Source: Streptomyces dangxiongensis | Lineage (GTDB): Bacteria; Actinomycetota; Actinomycetes; Streptomycetales; Streptomycetaceae | Length of the DNA stretch: 64,000 bases | Assembly: GCF_003675325.1 (NCBI RefSeq) | Contig: NZ_CP033073.1 | Location: forward strand, 2,604,001 to 2,668,000 | Direction of reading: 5' to 3' | In this document: positions 52,892 through 61,338 of the stretch, in pieces | Layout of the letters: each line of letters begins with the position of its first letter | Position numbering within the stretch: the stretch's first letter is position 1 | The notes under the pieces: model-generated | Seen by the model: only the letters and a program-made list of their open reading frames with translations | Databases searched by the model: none | Told to the model about the DNA's origin: nothing | Translations under genes and position numbers: made by a program

Positions 52892-55866
52892 CTGCTTGCC
52901 TCCTCGGCTGTGCCCCCCGTGGCTTCTGTGGTGTGTGCGGCGATCTCCGCCTCCACCTCGCGGTAGCCGGCCTCGGCTCCCCGGCGGAACCCGCCGAGCC
53001 TGCGGCGCAGGGCGTCGGCGTCGACGCTCTCGGTGCGCTGGCGGGGCGGTGCCGCGGGTGCGGTGATCCTGGGCGTGCGCTTGGGCAGGCCCTTGCTGGT
53101 GACCACCTCGGCTTCGTCCTCGGTGGGGTCGTTCGTGTCCGCACCGCCGGCGCGGGTGTCGTCGCCGGGTCGGCGCGGCGGGGCGGCCTCCGGCGCGGAT
53201 CCCGGCCTCGCGGCGCCCTGCCCCGCGCTGGGCTGCGCGGTGGGGGCCGGCTCTGCGGCGCCGTGCCCGGTGGGGGCCGGCTTCGCGGGACCGTGCCCGG
53301 TCGCGTCCTGCCCGGTCGTGTCCTGCTCGGTGCCGGTCGGGTACAGGTCCGGGAGCAGCAGCTCCATCGTGGTCTCGGCGGGGGTCTCCGGCGGCGCCTT
53401 CGGCCGCGTCGGCGCATCCTCCGCGCGCCGCGGCCCGGGGGTCTCCGCCCGGGTGTGCGTCTCGGTGTCCTCGGGCTCCGACCCGGTCTCCCGCGTCTCC
53501 GCGGTCTCCGGGGTCCCCCCGCTCCCCCGCGTCTCCGCGGTCTCCCGGGTGTCCGCGCTGTCCCCGCTCTCCCGCGTCTCGCCGGTCCCCCCGGCCTTCT
53601 CCGCCGTACCGCCGGAGGCCCGGGCCGCCTTCTCCGCCAGCGCGACCAGCGGGTCGGTGTCCGCGGCGCGGCCGTGCAGGACGTTGGAGTTGGCCTCGGC
53701 GCCGGCGCCCGGCAGGGAGTAGGTGCCGGTGCCGCTCATGGAGGCGGACTGGGCGGGGAGCGCGGCCGGCGGGGCCTCGGTGAGGAGGGTGGCCGGGAGG
53801 ACCACGACCGCGGCGATACCGCCCTGCTTCTGCTCGCGCAGCCGGACGCGGACGCCGTGGCGCTGGGCGAGGCGGGCGACGACGTAGAGGCCGAGGCCCA
53901 GGTTCTCGGCGCCCTCCTGGTCGTAGGGCGAGGCGGGGTCGAAGTCGGTGAGGCGGGCGTTGAGGCGGGTGAGGCGCTCCTCGGTCATGCCGATGCCCTC
54001 GTCCTGGACGGACAGCATGACCTCGCCGGATTCCAGCAGCCAGCCGGAGACCTCCACGGGCAGGTCCGGCGGCGAGAACGACGTGGCGTTCTCCATCAGC
54101 TCGGCCAGCAGGTGGGAGAGGTCGTCCGCGGCGAAGCCCACGAGGTGCGTGTGCGGGGGCAGTGCCGCGATGCGGACGCGTTCGTAGCGCTCGATCTCGC
54201 TGACCGCCGCCCGGACCACGTCGACCAGCGGGACCGGGCCGGGATGCTGCTGGACGTGCTCGGTGCCGGCGAGGACCAGGAGGTTCTCGCTGTGCCGGCG
54301 CATGACCGTGGCGAAGTGGTCCAGTTTGAAGAGCGTGGCGAGGCGTTCGGGGTCCTGTTCGCGGTCTTCCAGGCCCTCGATGACCGCGAGCTGGCGCTCC
54401 ACCAGACCCAGGGTGCGCAGGGCCAGGTTGACGAAGGTGGAGCCGATGCTGGTGCGCAGCCGCTCCAGTTGGGCGGTGGACTCGGTGAGTTCGGCGTGCA
54501 GTTCCTCGCGGGCGTCGGCCATCTTCTGGCGCTGGCCCACCAGGTGCTTGCGGTCCGTCTCCAGGGTCCCGACCCGCTCGTGAAGGGTCACGGCGTGCGC
54601 GTGCAGGGCGTTGACCGAGCGGACCACCTGGGCGAACTCGTCGTTGCGGCCGGTGAAGGTGATCGGCTCCTGGGCCGCCGGGTCCTCGGCCCCGGCGAGG
54701 CGGGCGGAGCCGCGGCGCAGGACCGAGAGCGGGCGGGTGAGGGTGCGGGCCATGGCCGCGGCGATGCCGATCGCGACGAGCATCAGGACGCCGAGGACCG
54801 CCACGCGGATCTCCAGGGCGGTGACGTCGTCGTCCCGGAGCTTCGCGAGGTCCTTGGTGCGGTGTTCGTAGAGCGCGGACTCGGCGCCGCGCATGAGGTC
54901 GACGCGGGCGGAAAGGGCCGCGTCCAGCTTCTTGGTGCTGGTCGTCAGGTCACTGTCGGCGAGGGTGGGCTGGTCGGTCAGCGTGGCCAGGTACTTCTCG
55001 GCCGAGTTGACCTCCGGGCCGGTGACCGTGGAGTCGTAGGAGTCCACGGCCGCCTTGGGCGCGGTCTCGCGGAAGCCGGCGAGGGCGGCGTCGGCGCGCA
55101 GCCGGGCCTGCTGGGCGGCGACGGTGAGCGCGTCGCGCTGCCTGCCCTCCCCGTCGGTGGAGGTGGCGGCCGTGGCCGGCAGGCCGGTGGCGGGGTCGAT
55201 CACCGTCTGGGAGTGGGACGGGATGTTCAGCGCGGCCAGCAGCAGGCCGCGGGCGGCGGCGGACTGCTGGACGGCGGAGTCCAGCTCGGCGAGGGCGTGG
55301 GCCCCGGAACCGGCCCGCGGGGGCGTCTGCTCGGCCAGCCGTTCGGCGAGCCGGTGCAGCGCGGTGATCGTCCCGGAGTACGCCTGGTGGGCCTGGAGGG
55401 CGGTGGTCTTGCCGGTGAGGGCGGCGCGCCGGACGGCGTCGATGCCGCCGAGGTCGGTGCGCAGGTCCGCCGGGGTGTCGGCGTCGGCGCGCAGCTCCTC
55501 GACCTGCCGGTCCACGCGGGCGCTGCGGTCCTCGGCGGGCGCCTTGGACCGGGGGCGGCCGGCCGCGATGTAGGAGGTGACCTCGTCCCGCTCGTCGGCG
55601 AGGGAGTGGGCGAGCGTGAGCGCGTCCTGGGTCCGGGCGGCGAGGGTCACCAGGTCCTGGGATTCGCTGACGTCCTGGGAGGCGGTGAGCACGGCGGGCG
55701 CGCCCGCGCCGGCCACGGCGGCGGCCACCACCGCGACGGCGACGATCAGCCGGTTGCGCACATGGGTGGGACGGCCGGTGCCCACGGGTGTCTGCGGGGC
55801 GGTCCCCGCGGGGGCCGTCTGACTGCCTGTGCGCCGAGGCCGCTTCTTCTGCACCGGTGCTCGCAT
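52888..55866 (-). CDS. cvnA: Conservon sensor-kinase-like protein CvnA with nitrate-sensing domain
   Basis: 992 residues. The membrane helix at about 38-58 is followed by a long extracytoplasmic sensing region to about 340 (NIT-like, with NIPSHSQTVIDP and SYDSTVTGPEVNS), a second helix (about 343-365), HAMP and a GHKL ATPase (ELMENATSFSPPDL near 592 and EGAENLGLGLYVVARLAQ). No phosphorylatable H-box is apparent. The region after 750 is disordered and rich in Glu/Thr/Gly with imperfect ETAETRE-like repeats. It heads the cvnABCD operon and should sense an external cue. Confidence 0.93.
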   Translation of the reverse strand: MRAPVQKKRPRRTGSQTAPAGTAPQTPVGTGRPTHVRNRLIVAVAVVAAAVAGAGAPAVLTASQDVSESQDLVTLAARTQDALTLAHSLADERDEVTSYIAAGRPRSKAPAEDRSARVDRQVEELRADADTPADLRTDLGGIDAVRRAALTGKTTALQAHQAYSGTITALHRLAERLAEQTPPRAGSGAHALAELDSAVQQSAAARGLLLAALNIPSHSQTVIDPATGLPATAATSTDGEGRQRDALTVAAQQARLRADAALAGFRETAPKAAVDSYDSTVTGPEVNSAEKYLATLTDQPTLADSDLTTSTKKLDAALSARVDLMRGAESALYEHRTKDLAKLRDDDVTALEIRVAVLGVLMLVAIGIAAAMARTLTRPLSVLRRGSARLAGAEDPAAQEPITFTGRNDEFAQVVRSVNALHAHAVTLHERVGTLETDRKHLVGQRQKMADAREELHAELTESTAQLERLRTSIGSTFVNLALRTLGLVERQLAVIEGLEDREQDPERLATLFKLDHFATVMRRHSENLLVLAGTEHVQQHPGPVPLVDVVRAAVSEIERYERVRIAALPPHTHLVGFAADDLSHLLAELMENATSFSPPDLPVEVSGWLLESGEVMLSVQDEGIGMTEERLTRLNARLTDFDPASPYDQEGAENLGLGLYVVARLAQRHGVRVRLREQKQGGIAAVVVLPATLLTEAPPAALPAQSASMSGTGTYSLPGAGAEANSNVLHGRAADTDPLVALAEKAARASGGTAEKAGGTGETRESGDSADTRETAETRGSGGTPETAETRETGSEPEDTETHTRAETPGPRRAEDAPTRPKAPPETPAETTMELLLPDLYPTGTEQDTTGQDATGHGPAKPAPTGHGAAEPAPTAQPSAGQGAARPGSAPEAAPPRRPGDDTRAGGADTNDPTEDEAEVVTSKGLPKRTPRITAPAAPPRQRTESVDADALRRRLGGFRRGAEAGYREVEAEIAAHTTEATGGTAEEASS

Positions 55867-56237
55867 TCCTGAACTCGTCTACCCAGGGCCCGGGTGGCAC
55901 CCCGTCATCTCGGTGCCAAGTGGTGCGTACACCCGGTTCGTACGGTTCCCGACCCTCCCAGCGCCGGTGGGCAGTGGTCGCGCATCACCTGACCCGCCAC
56001 CCGAAGGAGTGAACATCGGAGGGGAGTTGGCGGGCAAGTTCCTCCGGCCCGTGCCCGGGTCCTGCGCGGTGGGCCGGTTGGACGCGCGCGGCAGGCTTTG
56101 GCAGTATTCGCCACCACGCCTTCCCGGAGTGGATCATTACCTCCCAAATCAGGCGCCTGACCTGCGGGGTCGTGGGAAATCACCACCACTTGCCAGCCTT
56201 TGGCGGAGTGTGTGAAGGGGTCGTGCAGACTGGCCGG
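55867..56237. other. Divergent intergenic region between cvnA and the PP2C-like pseudogene
   Basis: 371 bases without a convincing gene. It presumably contains both promoters. Short open frames on either strand lack codon bias. A ribosome-binding-like AAGGAG occurs near 56006, but no plausible coding frame follows it. Confidence 0.5.
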
Positions 56238-57028
56238 ATGCGCACTGATCTCGTTTCCGAACCGGGCGACGCGGCCCGCCCCGACGAGGACTTCGCCGGT
56301 GTCGGCCTACCCGCCTGCGGACAGGGAGGTTGCGTCGTCGTCCTGGACGGAGTGACTCCGCCCAGCGGCGGGACGGGCTGTCTGCATTCCGTCCCCTGGT
56401 TCACCGCGCGACTGGGCGGCGCGCTGACCGAACTGACCGTTTCCGGGCGAGATCTGACGCTGTCGGAGATTCTCGCCAGGGCGATCCGGCGTACCGCCGA
56501 CGCCCACACGGCCACCTGTGACCTTTCTCACCCTCGGACGCCTCAGGCAACCGTCTCCCTGGCCCGCTGGTCCGCCGCCACGGTCGAGTACCTGGTGCTG
56601 TCCGACTCCGCGCTGCTGCTGCGGGGCCCCGACGGCGCGGTCACGCCGGTCCTGGACGACCGGCTCGCCCGGCTGCCCCGTGCCGCGCTCGCCACCGAGG
56701 CCCCTGGTCGACTCGCGCCTGCGCAACCGGGAGGGCGGCTTCTTCACGGCCGCCGCCGACCCGGCCGTGACCGCCCGTGCCGTCACCGGCAGCCTGCCCC
56801 GCCGCGAGGTCCGGGCGCTGGCCGCGCTGACGGACGGCGCGACCCGCTGGACGGAGATGTTCCGGGAGGGCGACTGGGCGGCCCTGTTCGACGTGGTCGC
56901 GAAGGAGGGCGCGCGCTCACCTGGTCGACCGGGTGCGGACGCTGGAGGACGCGGACCGGGTGGAACGGGCGTTCCTCGGGCGGAGCAAGACCCACGACGA
57001 CGCGACGGTGGTGTACGCGGAGCTGTGA
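56238..57028 (+). pseudogene. Frameshifted PP2C-like protein phosphatase
   Basis: Three frames must be joined. Frame one runs from ATG at 56238 (MRTDLVSEPGD, GCVVVLDGVTPPSGGTG, YLVLSDSALLLR, LDDRLARLPRAAL). It passes near 56700 into a second frame (LVDSRLRNREGGFFTAAADP, REVRALAALTDGATRW) and near 56917 into a third frame (HLVDRVRTLEDADRVERAF, KTHDDATVVYAEL) ending at 57028. Both shifts go in the same +1 direction. The order of motifs matches an intact actinobacterial PP2C-like family, so this is either a recent pseudogene or two sequencing errors in GC-rich DNA. Confidence 0.8.
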
Positions 57029-57159
57029 CGGGACGCCGCGGGCCGGCGGCGCGCGCGGGCCGCGCCGGCGTCACGGCGACGGCGTACCCGGGTCTTGCCG
57101 GGCCCTGCTCGCGGGCCGTGCCGTGCCGGACCGGGACGCGCCGCTTCTCCCCGTGCCCG

Positions 57160-57651
57160 CTACTTCTCCATGCCGCCGTTCAGCTCGTGGAGCAGTCGGG
57201 CCAGTTCGGCGACCTCGTGGCGGTCCCAGTGGGCGAGCTGGCGGACGTAGCGGGCGCGGCGCGCCTCGCGGACCGTGCCGACGCGGCGGCGGCCCTCGTC
57301 GGTGAGGGTGACGAGCCAGGCGCGGCCGTCGGCGGGGTCGGGCTTGCGGGCGATCAGGCCGAGCTCCTCCAGGGCGCGCAACTGGCGGGACATGGTGGCC
57401 TTGCCGACGCCGATGTAGGCGGCGAGTGCCGTGGCCCGCTGGCCGCCGAGTTCGTCCAGCCGGATGAGCAGGCCGTAGGCGGAGGACTCCAGGTCGGGGT
57501 GGACCGCGCGGGCCATCTCCCCCTGGCTGGCCCGGGCGCGCCGGAGCAGCACGGTCAACTCGCGTTCCAGCGCCAGGAACTCCTGGTCCGCACCACTGGG
57601 CGTCGTCTGGCCGGTGGCGCCGCACGCGCCACCGCTTCCGTCCTCGTGCAC
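57160..57651 (-). CDS. MarR-family transcriptional regulator
   Basis: 163 residues. The winged helix is ATALAAYIGVGKATMSRQLR followed by ALEELGLIARKPDPADGRAW and LVTLTDEGRRRV. No cysteine sensor is evident in the core. The start is GTG. It is divergent from the muramidase gene, with a palindrome in between that may be its operator. Confidence 0.9.
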   Translation of the reverse strand: MHEDGSGGACGATGQTTPSGADQEFLALERELTVLLRRARASQGEMARAVHPDLESSAYGLLIRLDELGGQRATALAAYIGVGKATMSRQLRALEELGLIARKPDPADGRAWLVTLTDEGRRRVGTVREARRARYVRQLAHWDRHEVAELARLLHELNGGMEK

Positions 57652-57777
57652 GTCAGCACCCCTGCTCGGTTTCGCTGTCCTGAAAGTTTCTGCCGTACGT
57701 CGTCATCACCGCAGCTCCGTCAGTATTTCGCAGGCGTAGACCAACGGCGTCCTCCGGACCCCCTTCCCACTCCTTAT

Positions 57778-57828
57778 CTACGTGCGTAGCTTCTTTACGA
57801 GGCAATCAATGGCATGCCCACGCCATTG
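57778..57828. promoter_or_regulatory. Candidate MarR operators in the divergent promoter
   Basis: CTACGTGCGTAG (57778-57789) is a near-perfect palindrome inside an AT-richer patch (TTATCTACG...TAGCTTC). A second inverted repeat, CAATGGC/GCCATTG, spans 57807-57828 with an 8-base loop. They lie between the MarR gene and the muramidase gene, so both could be control sites. Confidence 0.5.
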
Positions 57829-57880
57829 GACCGCGGTCCCCGCCCCGTCCCCCCACTTCACTCCCCTCCGGAGGCACGTC

Positions 57881-58714
57881 ATGGCCGTGCTCAGACCCGG
57901 TTCCATCCGCTCCCCCCGCCCGCGCCCCCTCGCCGGCCTCCTGACGGCCCTGCTCGCGGCACTCTCCCTCACTCTCCCCCTCACCTCCGCGCACGCCGCG
58001 ACCACGCCCAGTCGCGGCTCCGCCTACCTGGGCATCGGCGTCCTCGCCCACGACGGCCGGAACGGCACCCCCACCACCGGTGACGCCACCCAGACGGAGG
58101 GCGTGGACGTCTCCGCGTACCAGGGCAACGTCGCCTGGTCGACGCTGTGGAACAGCGGAGTGCGCTGGGCGTACACGAAGGGCACCGAGGGCACGTACTA
58201 CACGAACCCGTACTTCGCCCAGCAGTACAACGGCGCGTACAACGTCGGCATGATCCGCGGCGCCTACCACTTCGCCACCCCGGACACCACCAGCGGCGCC
58301 ACCCAGGCCAACTACTTCGTCGACCACGGCGGCGGCTGGTCCCGGGACGGCAGGACCCTGCCCGGCGCGCTCGACATCGAGTGGAACCCCTACGGCGCCG
58401 CCTGCTACGGCAGGACCGCGGGCCAGATGGTCAGTTGGATCGCCGACTTCGTCAACACCTACCGGGCACGCACCGGCCGGTACCCCGTCATCTACACGGC
58501 CGCCAGTTGGTGGACCCAGTGCACCGGCGACTCCGGCGCCTTCGCCGCGAACAGCCCGCTGTGGATCGCCCGCTACGCCGCGGACCCGGGGACGCTGCCG
58601 GCCGGGTGGCCGTACTACACGATGTGGCAGTACACCTCCTCCGGACCCACCGTCGGCGACCACGACAAGTTCAACGGGGCTCTGGACCGGGTCCAGGCCC
58701 TGGCCAACGGGTAG
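57881..58714 (+). CDS. Secreted GH25 muramidase (lysozyme)
   Basis: 277 residues from the ATG of MAVLRPGSIR, with GGAGG 7 bases upstream. A signal peptide to about residue 42 (TSAHAA) precedes the GH25 domain: EGVDVSAYQGNVAWSTL, KGTEGTYYTNPYFAQQY, GAYHFATP and LDIEWNPYG with the catalytic Asp/Glu pair, ending in WQYTSSG. It hydrolyses the glycan backbone of peptidoglycan and may act in growth or lysis. Confidence 0.95.
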   Translation: MAVLRPGSIRSPRPRPLAGLLTALLAALSLTLPLTSAHAATTPSRGSAYLGIGVLAHDGRNGTPTTGDATQTEGVDVSAYQGNVAWSTLWNSGVRWAYTKGTEGTYYTNPYFAQQYNGAYNVGMIRGAYHFATPDTTSGATQANYFVDHGGGWSRDGRTLPGALDIEWNPYGAACYGRTAGQMVSWIADFVNTYRARTGRYPVIYTAASWWTQCTGDSGAFAANSPLWIARYAADPGTLPAGWPYYTMWQYTSSGPTVGDHDKFNGALDRVQALANG

Positions 58715-58723
58715 CGGTCGCCC

Positions 58724-58778
58724 GGCCCGGCCGCGGAACGGCACGCCGGGACACCGGGTTCCGGTCGCGGCCGGGGCC
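58724..58778 (+). terminator. Long imperfect hairpin after the muramidase gene
   Basis: GGCCCGGCCGCG (58724-58735) pairs with CGCGGCCG plus GGGCC (58766-58778) with a bulged G. Inner GGAAC/GTTCC pairs extend it. It starts 9 bases past the stop. Confidence 0.6.
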
Positions 58779-58887
58779 CGGGTTCCTCCCCGCCCCGCTC
58801 CGTGGCCCGTCCCTGCGTTGGTGCTCCGCGCCGCCCGGGATCATGCTGGTCAGGAGAGCCTGCCGAGCAAGGGCGAGATGAGCGGCG

Positions 58888-61260
58888 ATGGAGCGAGAGT
58901 CGACGTACACGGCCACGGCCACCATCGATGACCGGGGCATCCTGACCGGCTGGAGCGAGGGCGCGCGGCGGCTGCTGGGCTACGACTCCCCCGCGGTCGT
59001 CGGCCGCCCCGCCACCGCGCTGCTCGCCGCCGACAGCACGGCCGTCCGGCGGGTCCTGGCCGGCCGGACCCGCTGGAACGGCACCGTCCCACTGCGCCAT
59101 CAGGACGGCCGGCTCCTGGAACTGGGCGTCCTCGCCCATCGCCGGACCTCTGACAACGGCGTCACCGACTGGCTCGCGGTGAGCCCCGTGACGCCCCGGC
59201 CCCAGCCGCCCCGCGGCGAACCGCTGGAGGAGTGGACGTTCCTCCAGTCCCCCTTTCCGCTCGCGGTCTTCGACGCCGACCTGCGCCTGGTCCGCGCCAA
59301 CCGCCGGCTGGAGCACGCCCTCGCCCTGCCCGAGGCGGCGATGCGCGGACTGCGTCTCACCCACATCGTGCCGGACACCGCGGGCGAGGCGGCCGACCGG
59401 TCGATGCGGCTGGCGCTGGAGTCCGGCCGGCCGCAGGAGGCGCGCGGCCGGCTCGCCCCGGACCTCGGCCGGACCACCGTCCTGACCCCGCTGAAGGACC
59501 CCGGCGGCCGGGTACGGGCCGTCTGCCTGTCCGTGCAGCAGCCCGACCAGGACTCCGCCACCCGGCAGCGCTCCTCGGCGGACTCCGCCTCGCGCGTCGG
59601 CATGGTGGCGGACCAGGCCCGCGCCGCACAGGAACTCGGCGAGGTCACGGTCCCCCGGCTCGCCGACGTCATGGCGGTCGACCTGCTGGACTCCCCGCGC
59701 GCCGGCGAGGAGGCCGGCGGGCCGGCCGATCCGGTCGTGCTGCGCCGGGCCGCCCTGCGCGCGCTGCCGGACGGAGGCGGCCCCGCCCACGGCACCGGCA
59801 CCGGTACCCACGCCGGCATCGGCATCGGTGAGGCCGTCGTCTGCCCGGCGGACTCGCCGCCCGCCCAGTGCCTGGCGGCGGTCCGCCCGCTGCTGTACGA
59901 CACCGCCGACCCGGCCGTCGCCGGCTGGGCCGCGCTGGACCCGGGCGCCGCCTGGCTGCAGGCGTCCGGGGCGCGCGCCCTGCTGGCGGTGCCGCTCCTC
60001 GCCCAGGGCAGCGTGCTCGGCGTGGCCCTGTTCGCCCGCCGTCCCCGGCGGGGGGCGTTCGGGCCCGAGGACCTCCGGCTCGCGGAGGAGTTCACCGCCA
60101 AGGCCGCCGCCGGCATCCAGCAGGCCCGGACCTACTCCAAGTCCCGTACGACCACGATGGCCCTCCAGCGCAGCCTGCTCCCGCACACACTGCCCGACCA
60201 GGGGGCGCTGGAGATCGCCACCCGCTATCTGCCGGCCGCCACCCGGGCCGGCGTGGGCGGGGACTGGTTCGACGTGATTCCGCTGTCCGGGGCGCGGGTT
60301 GCACTGGTCGTGGGTGACGTGGTGGGGCACGGCATGCGCGCCTCCGCCACCATGGGCCGGCTGCGCACGGCGGTACGCACCCTGGCCGACGTCGACCTGC
60401 CGGCCGACGAGCTGCTCACCCACCTCGACGACCTGGTGCTCAGACTGGCCGCCGACGAGAGCAGCGCGGACCCGGCCGGTGACACGGCCGGCGGCATCGG
60501 CACCACCTGTCTGTACGCCGTCTACGACCCGGTATCGCGTCGGTGCACCATGGCCCGGGCGGGCCATCCGCCGCCCGCCGTGGTCACCCCGGACGGCACC
60601 GTCCGCTTCGTCGACGTGCCCGCGGGGCCGCCGCTGGGGCTCGGCGGGCTGCCGTTCGAGGCGGTCGAGACCGAACTGCCCGAGGGCAGCATGCTCGCCC
60701 TCTACACCGACGGGCTGTTCGAGGCCCGCGACCATGACATCGACGAGGCGCTGGACAAGATGTTCCACGCGCTCGGCCGCCCCGCGAAGTCGCTGGAATC
60801 GGTGTGCGACCGGGTGCTCACCGAGCTGCTCAGTCACCGCCCCGACGACGACATCGCCCTGCTGGTGGCCCGCACCCGGGCGCTGCACGCGGACCGGGTC
60901 GCTTCCTGGGAACTCGACAACGAGCCCACCGTCGTCTCCGTGGCCCGCCGGTACGCCACCGAGCAGCTGACCGCCTGGGGCCTGGACGAGGCCGCGTTCC
61001 CCACGGAGCTGATGGTCAGCGAGCTGGTCACCAACGCGATCCGCTACGGCCGCCCGCCCATCCGGCTCCGGCTGATCCACCAGGACAGCAAGCTGATCTG
61101 CGAGGTGTACGACTCCAGCGGCACGACCCCGCACATGCGGCGCGCCCGGATCTTCGACGAGGGCGGCAGGGGCCTGCTGTTGGTCGCCCAGCTCGCCGAG
61201 CGCTGGGGCACCCGGCACGACCGGGTCGGCAAGACGGTGTGGGCGGAGCAGTCGCTCTGA
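58888..61260 (+). CDS. PAS-PAS-GAF-PP2C-HATPase regulatory phosphatase/kinase
   Basis: 790 residues with five modules. PAS is at about 5-100 (IDDRGILTGWSEGARRLLGY) and a second PAS at about 115-190 (VFDADLRLVRANRRLEHAL). A GAF region follows at about 240-400. The SpoIIE/PP2C domain is at about 420-640 (GGDWFDVIPLSGARVALVVG, GHGMRAS, LYTDGLFEARD). A C-terminal GHKL kinase-like domain is at about 660-790 (VSELVTNAIRYGRPPIRLRL). The fused phosphatase and RsbW-type modules suggest direct anti-sigma/anti-anti-sigma control in one polypeptide. Signal inputs are unknown. Confidence 0.94.
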   Translation: MERESTYTATATIDDRGILTGWSEGARRLLGYDSPAVVGRPATALLAADSTAVRRVLAGRTRWNGTVPLRHQDGRLLELGVLAHRRTSDNGVTDWLAVSPVTPRPQPPRGEPLEEWTFLQSPFPLAVFDADLRLVRANRRLEHALALPEAAMRGLRLTHIVPDTAGEAADRSMRLALESGRPQEARGRLAPDLGRTTVLTPLKDPGGRVRAVCLSVQQPDQDSATRQRSSADSASRVGMVADQARAAQELGEVTVPRLADVMAVDLLDSPRAGEEAGGPADPVVLRRAALRALPDGGGPAHGTGTGTHAGIGIGEAVVCPADSPPAQCLAAVRPLLYDTADPAVAGWAALDPGAAWLQASGARALLAVPLLAQGSVLGVALFARRPRRGAFGPEDLRLAEEFTAKAAAGIQQARTYSKSRTTTMALQRSLLPHTLPDQGALEIATRYLPAATRAGVGGDWFDVIPLSGARVALVVGDVVGHGMRASATMGRLRTAVRTLADVDLPADELLTHLDDLVLRLAADESSADPAGDTAGGIGTTCLYAVYDPVSRRCTMARAGHPPPAVVTPDGTVRFVDVPAGPPLGLGGLPFEAVETELPEGSMLALYTDGLFEARDHDIDEALDKMFHALGRPAKSLESVCDRVLTELLSHRPDDDIALLVARTRALHADRVASWELDNEPTVVSVARRYATEQLTAWGLDEAAFPTELMVSELVTNAIRYGRPPIRLRLIHQDSKLICEVYDSSGTTPHMRRARIFDEGGRGLLLVAQLAERWGTRHDRVGKTVWAEQSL

Positions 61261-61278
61261 CCCCTCCACCTTCCACGA

Positions 61279-61311
61279 CTCCGCCCCGCCGCGGGGAGCG
61301 GCGGGGCGGAG
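61279..61311. terminator. Bidirectional hairpin between convergent genes
   Basis: CTCCGCCCCGCCGC (61279-61292) and GCGGCGGGGCGGAG (61298-61311) form a perfect 14-bp stem with loop GGGGA. It lies between stops at 61260 and 61339 and can serve both directions. Confidence 0.82.
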
Positions 61312-61338
61312 GTTTGCCGCTGGCGCGGCGGTCAGAAC

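Noticed and set aside
55829..56215. Plus-strand frame of 128 codons overlapping the cvnA start
   Set aside because: Antisense to cvnA at its beginning, no supported start, and composition unlike neighbouring genes.
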